DNA of 37,459 nt from the NCBI GenBank assembly GCA_015296085.1, contig DVDT01000101.1, forward strand, positions 1-37,459, written 5' to 3'. The position numbers and the translations under genes are program-made. Below the pieces are notes generated by a model that did not search any database, was not told the origin of the DNA, and was given only the letters and a program-made list of their open reading frames with translations. This document shows, in pieces, positions 34,127-37,459 of the stretch. The stretch comes from Trichormus sp. M33_DOE_039. GTDB taxonomy: Bacteria; Cyanobacteriota; Cyanobacteriia; Cyanobacteriales; Nostocaceae. Each line of letters begins with the position of its first letter. Position 1 is the stretch's first letter.

Positions 34127-34987
34127 ATGAAGCGTTCTTCCTTGTCAATGCCTACGTTTGATGTAATGCTTTTGCCTGCTATCAAAGCTCTACAAACTCT
34201 AGGTGGCTCTGGTACAACTGAAGAGATATACGACAAGGTTGTTCAGATTTTGAACTTGCCTGACAAGGTTCTAGAAATACCGCATGGTAGTACGTCACAA
34301 AGTGAGGTTGAGTATAGACTAGCTTGGAGTCGCACTTATTTAAAGAAGTATGGACTGATAGAAAACTCAGCACGGGGTATATGGTCTTTGGTATCAACTT
34401 CTATCAACTTAGACGATTTGGATGCTAAAGAAATTGTCAAAGCCGTTCGTGAAGCAGAAAAAATTAAACCAATACCAACAGAATCTTCTGATGAATCAAT
34501 TGTGCCTACAGCACCTTTAGAAGAAGTCGCTTGGCACGAACAACTCCACAAAACATTATTGTCTTTGCAACCAGATGCGTTTGAGCGTTTGGTACAGCGA
34601 TTACTGCGTGAGTCAGGATTTATACAGGTGCAAGTTACAGGTAAATCCGGTGATGGTGGTATTGATGGTGTAGGTATTGCTCGTATCAGTGGTTTTTTGA
34701 GCTTTCATGTTCTGTTCCAATGTAAACGTTATCAAGGTTCAGTTACAGCCAGTCAAATCAGAGACTTTCGGGGAGCAATGCAAGGACGTACCGATAAAGG
34801 ATTATTTATTACAACTGGAACATTTACTAGAGACGCTATTAAAGAAGCCACACGAGATGGCGCACCCCCAATTGATTTAATAGATGGTGAACAGTTAGTT
34901 CAACGATTGAAAGAGTTGAGGCTTGGTGTGAAGATAACAATGATTGAGTCTGTTGAAGTTGATACGGATTGGTTTGGAAACATTTGA
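34127..34987 (+). CDS. Mrr-type (type IV) restriction endonuclease
   Basis: 286 residues. The N-terminal half is the Mrr_N winged-helix domain (MLLPAIKALQTLGG, GTTEEIYDKV, RLAWSRTYLKKYGLIEN, GIWSLV). The C-terminal half is the Mrr_cat PD-(D/E)xK-like domain: FERLVQRLLRESGFIQVQVT, KSGDGGIDGVG, and FQCKRYQGSVT (Gln198, Lys200). Mrr enzymes cut methylated foreign DNA. No methyltransferase is nearby, consistent with type IV. ATG 34127 or the in-frame ATG seven codons later could be the start; no Shine-Dalgarno distinguishes them. The neighbouring antitoxin genes make this a small defence patch. Confidence 0.9.
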   Translation: MKRSSLSMPTFDVMLLPAIKALQTLGGSGTTEEIYDKVVQILNLPDKVLEIPHGSTSQSEVEYRLAWSRTYLKKYGLIENSARGIWSLVSTSINLDDLDAKEIVKAVREAEKIKPIPTESSDESIVPTAPLEEVAWHEQLHKTLLSLQPDAFERLVQRLLRESGFIQVQVTGKSGDGGIDGVGIARISGFLSFHVLFQCKRYQGSVTASQIRDFRGAMQGRTDKGLFITTGTFTRDAIKEATRDGAPPIDLIDGEQLVQRLKELRLGVKITMIESVEVDTDWFGNI

Positions 34988-35074
34988 ATTTCAGGCAACT
35001 TCAACTAGCCATGAAAGCAGTAGTGCGATCGCCTACCAATACCCTTCAATGTTACAATCAAAATATATATAATT

Positions 35075-35419
35075 ATGTTTATGACACTAACAATTGTAGC
35101 TGAACCCGCACCACTAGAAATGAACTCTGACGGTGTGGTTCTAGTGAGTAAAACGCGCATCACACTAGACACCATAGTTGCTGTTTTTAAACAAGGGACA
35201 ACAGCCGAAGAAATCGTTCATCGCTATCCATCACTTCAGCTAGCTGATGTATACGCCACAATTGCTTTTTATCTCAAACACCAGCAGGAAGTTGAAGCAT
35301 ACTTACAACAAAGACAGCAGCAAGCACAAGCGATTCGCAAAATGAATCAGTCTAGATTTGATTCGCAAGGTTGGCGTGATAGGCTGCTGAATCGCAAGGC
35401 TGAACAAGAAAAATGTTAA
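35075..35419 (+). CDS. DUF433 antitoxin
   Basis: 114 residues. GVVLVSKTRITLDTIVAVFK, GTTAEEIVHRYPSLQLADVY and IAFYLKHQQEVEAYL are the DUF433 winged-helix pattern; a coiled, basic C-terminal tail (RQQQAQAIRKMNQSRF) probably wraps the toxin. The stop overlaps the toxin start by 7 bases (35413-35419), the classic toxin-antitoxin arrangement. A second ATG two codons in could also be used. Confidence 0.85.
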   Translation: MFMTLTIVAEPAPLEMNSDGVVLVSKTRITLDTIVAVFKQGTTAEEIVHRYPSLQLADVYATIAFYLKHQQEVEAYLQQRQQQAQAIRKMNQSRFDSQGWRDRLLNRKAEQEKC

Positions 35420-35763
35420 AGCTGCTTGCTGATGAAAACTTTGATAACACTATTGTCAGAGGGTTGCTGCGACGCAATCCAAGTATTGATATTGTGAGAG
35501 TCCAAGACGTTGGTTTATCTGGTAAGGATGACCCAACAATATTGTCATGGGCTGCACAGGAAAATCGAGTGCTACTTACCCACGATGTTGCTACAATCAC
35601 CCACTATGCCTATGAACGGTTAGCACAAAATCAGCCAATGCCAGGGGTGATTGAAGTTGGTCTTAATGTTTCGATTGGAATAGTTATAGAAGATATTCTA
35701 GTTATCCTAGAATGCAGCTTAGATGGAGAACTAGATGGGCAAATTCACTATCTTCCATTATGA
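35413..35763 (+). CDS. DUF5615 family PIN-like toxin
   Basis: 116 residues. MLKLLADENFDNTIVRGLLR has the first acidic site of a PIN-like nuclease, then DIVRVQDVGLSGKDDPTILS and NRVLLTHDVATI supply further acidic residues, and PMPGVIEV follows. DUF5615 proteins are Mut7-C-like PIN nucleases, usually toxins paired with DUF433 antitoxins, as here. The target RNA is unknown. Confidence 0.87.
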   Translation: MLKLLADENFDNTIVRGLLRRNPSIDIVRVQDVGLSGKDDPTILSWAAQENRVLLTHDVATITHYAYERLAQNQPMPGVIEVGLNVSIGIVIEDILVILECSLDGELDGQIHYLPL

Positions 35764-35847
35764 GTGAACGCCAAGATTTTATTTAAAGCGATCGCACCAT
35801 AATTTATCTCTTAAACTAACCCAATTTTAGCTAGATTAGGTTTTATC

Positions 35848-36729
35848 TCACCTAAAATCAATTAACGTTTGGCGATAGGTGTCTGGTAAACCTGTATCAA
35901 AACATTTACCTCGTATGACATAACCTGTCATCCCTTCTGCCTGACATAATTGATCCAAACAAGTTGTTAACTGAAATTCACCACGGTAGCGGCTATTTTC
36001 TTGAATGCTTTTTGCCAAAAAATCAAAAATTTTTGGTGTCAATACATATAGACCAAACACACATAAAAATTCATCTTCTGCTATGCCTTCTACTCGTAGA
36101 TGCTGGCGTGCATAATCAATACTTGGCTTTTCTGCTAGTTGTGTGATTGTCAATAGTGAATTGAACTCTTGCCATACTCCTGCTACACATCCAGCTTTGT
36201 CAATAATTTCAGATGGCATAGTAGTTAAGCTGACTACACTTTGATTAACTTGTTGATAAATTTCAATAAGTTGTCGCGCACAAGATTTATCAATGTCGGA
36301 TTTATAAACATGATCACCCAACATTAACAAAAATGGCTCATTTTGTACCCAATCTTTAGCACAAAATACTGCGTGACCATATCCTTCTTGTTCTTGTTGG
36401 GTTAATAGCACAACTTTCTTACCCAATTCTTGCAGATATTGACTATATTCTTGATTAGATGGTGAGAGTTTTTGCCAAAGTTCTGGCGTTGGTGGCTTGT
36501 GAAATAAATCTGCGAAAATTTCAACATCATCAGGTTGGACAACAATACCCACTTCTGTAATACCCGCACTAATTGCTTCTTCTACAATTGCTAAAATTAC
36601 AGGTTTTGCTCTCCCTTTTTCGTCAATAATTGGAAAAAGCTCTTTTTTGACGACTTTAGTAGCAGGAAATAATCTAGTACCAAAACCAGCCGCCGGAATT
36701 ACTGCTTTTCTTACTTGATTGATTGGCAT
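35848..36729 (-). CDS. galU: UTP--glucose-1-phosphate uridylyltransferase-like protein
   Basis: 293 residues. The nucleotidyltransferase signature AVIPAAGFGTRLFPATKVVK is followed by KELFPIIDEKGRAKPVI, EEAISAGITEVGIVVQP, GYGHAVFCAKDW, FLLMLGDHVY and LAEKPSIDYA. It would make UDP-glucose from UTP and glucose-1-phosphate for polysaccharide and lipid synthesis. The KGRAKP stretch deviates from the GalU KPAIQ pattern, so a close relative in the sugar nucleotidyltransferase family is possible. It lies 8 bp downstream of the truncated kinase gene and may share its transcript. Confidence 0.82.
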   Translation of the reverse strand: MPINQVRKAVIPAAGFGTRLFPATKVVKKELFPIIDEKGRAKPVILAIVEEAISAGITEVGIVVQPDDVEIFADLFHKPPTPELWQKLSPSNQEYSQYLQELGKKVVLLTQQEQEGYGHAVFCAKDWVQNEPFLLMLGDHVYKSDIDKSCARQLIEIYQQVNQSVVSLTTMPSEIIDKAGCVAGVWQEFNSLLTITQLAEKPSIDYARQHLRVEGIAEDEFLCVFGLYVLTPKIFDFLAKSIQENSRYRGEFQLTTCLDQLCQAEGMTGYVIRGKCFDTGLPDTYRQTLIDFR

Positions 36730-36737
36730 AAATAAAT

Positions 36738-37319
36738 TTAATTATGTATAGAAACACAACTGGATTCTGATCTGGCTGTAGCTAAAACTTCTGATATGGC
36801 TTGAAATAATATCTCTGTTTCTACAGGCTTAACTAAGTGTTTTTGAAAGCCAGCAGCTAATGCTTGCTTTTGGTTAATTTCTCCAGCATAAGCGGTGAGT
36901 GCGATCGCTGGAATTTTTCCTCCTTTTTCTAAAGGCATAGCTCGAATTAATCTCATCAGTATATAACCATCTATTCCAGGCATACCAATATCACTCAATA
37001 GCAAATCTACTTGAGTTTTGGCTATAGTTTCTAAAGCTTCCCCTGCTGATGTAACTGCTGTCACTTCTGCACTAGATTGTGCCAATATGTATGTGAGAAA
37101 TTCACCTGTATCGACATCATCATCCACCACTAATATATGCAAACCCGACAAACTAGCAACATAATTCGGTTGTCCAGTTTCTGGTACGATTTGGGGTCTA
37201 TCAGACATTAATGGTAATCTGACTGTAAATGTTGCCCCCATATCTTCTCCTGCACTGTCTGCTTCTACAGTACCACCATGTAATTCTGTCAGATGCTTAA
37301 CAATCGCTAGCCCTAAACC
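36738..37319 (-). pseudogene. Hybrid histidine kinase, C-terminal part (truncated by IS)
   Basis: The remaining 193 codons start exactly at the IS edge with GLGLAIVKHLTELHGGTV, the second half of the histidine kinase G2/ATP-lid box, then DMGATFTVRLPL. A receiver domain follows: HILVVDDDVDTGEFLTYILA, phosphoacceptor Asp in LLLSDIGMPGIDGY, ALTAYAG and HLVKPVE. The sensor, dimerisation and most of the ATPase domain are beyond the insertion. Residual translation could start at Met37241 and yield a receiver-only protein. The gene ends 8 bp before galU. Confidence 0.85.
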
Positions 37320-37458
37320 CCAATACGGTTCAGTTAAGGCTAGAAAGCTGATTAGTGATATGAAATTTCGGAGCTTCTACTCGTTGTCCAGTCCCTCTGT
37401 GTTGCGGTTTTTTAGAACGAAATTTTGATACAGGTTTTTTCACGACTCTGGGATTAAT
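37320..37458 (-). mobile_element. Right end of the same insertion sequence (right copy)
   Basis: Exact reverse complement of 1-139. The IS tip touches the kinase fragment at 37319/37320. The element therefore lies in opposite orientation to the left copy, with both transposase 3' ends facing the interior. Confidence 0.85.
37330..37458 (-). CDS. Transposase, C-terminal 42 residues (partial, right copy)
   Basis: The same frame as at 1-129, read on the minus strand, ending at a TGA at 37332-37330. Identical residues (NPRVVKKPVSKF near its start). Its frame differs from that of the kinase fragment, so the two are not a fusion. Confidence 0.65.
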   Translation of the reverse strand: MNPRVVKKPVSKFRSKKPQHRGTGQRVEAPKFHITNQLSSLN

Positions 37459-37459
37459 A

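Overview
The window looks like a contig from a filamentous, probably heterocyst-forming cyanobacterium (Nostocales). The octamer GCGATCGC (HIP1) recurs in genes and spacers. There is a cyanobacterial-type gas vesicle cluster, a Ycf37 homologue, a PEP-CTERM protein, an alpha-glucan phosphorylase of the DUF3417 type, and intergenic palindromes and short tandem repeats typical of Nostoc/Anabaena genomes. I could not run any search, so the taxonomy is inference.

The two window ends are a perfect 139-bp inverted repeat (1-139 and 37320-37458). Each copy encodes the last 42 residues and stop of the same transposase, pointing inward, with the insertion sequence ending 10 bp after the stop. Each copy breaks a gene: a leucine-rich-repeat (probably Roco-type) protein on the left, and a hybrid histidine kinase cut inside its ATP-binding GLGLAI box on the right. 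The contig therefore lies between two oppositely oriented copies of one IS.

Left part (0.1-3.5 kb): truncated LRR gene, a decayed Cas6-like remnant, a DJ-1/PfpI-family gene and a short-chain dehydrogenase, followed by a 49-bp tandem repeat.

Central block (3.8-14.1 kb): the gas vesicle region. On the minus strand are gvpA, gvpC, gvpN, gvpJ, gvpK, gvpF and gvpG. gvpV is on the plus strand with its own good promoter and terminator. A second GvpF/L-type gene (gvpW-like) then leads, on the minus strand, into a tandem ArsA/Get3-type ATPase and a double-AAA Cdc48-like ATPase. GvpA is the shell, GvpC the outer strengthening protein, GvpN an assembly ATPase, and GvpJ/K/F/G/V/W are minor assembly factors. 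The two extra ATPases may form an ATP-driven chaperone or remodelling module for vesicle proteins, which is the most interesting hypothesis in the window. An unknown 88-residue gene is divergent from gvpA.

Middle-right part (14-32 kb) is mostly housekeeping or metabolic: CocE-type hydrolase, LPLAT-like acyltransferase, D-Ala-D-Ala ligase, DUF6918 protein, a 59-residue cysteine-rich protein, DUF429 protein, glycogen phosphorylase, a secreted copper amine oxidase, membrane proteins, Ycf37, PEP-CTERM protein, an orphan solute-binding protein, and ribosomal proteins L20 and L35.

Right part (32.4-37.3 kb): miaB, then a small defence/addiction patch (a DUF433 pseudogene, an Mrr-type restriction endonuclease, an intact DUF433/DUF5615 toxin-antitoxin pair), a GalU-type uridylyltransferase and the truncated hybrid kinase. 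No tRNA, rRNA or CRISPR array was recognised.
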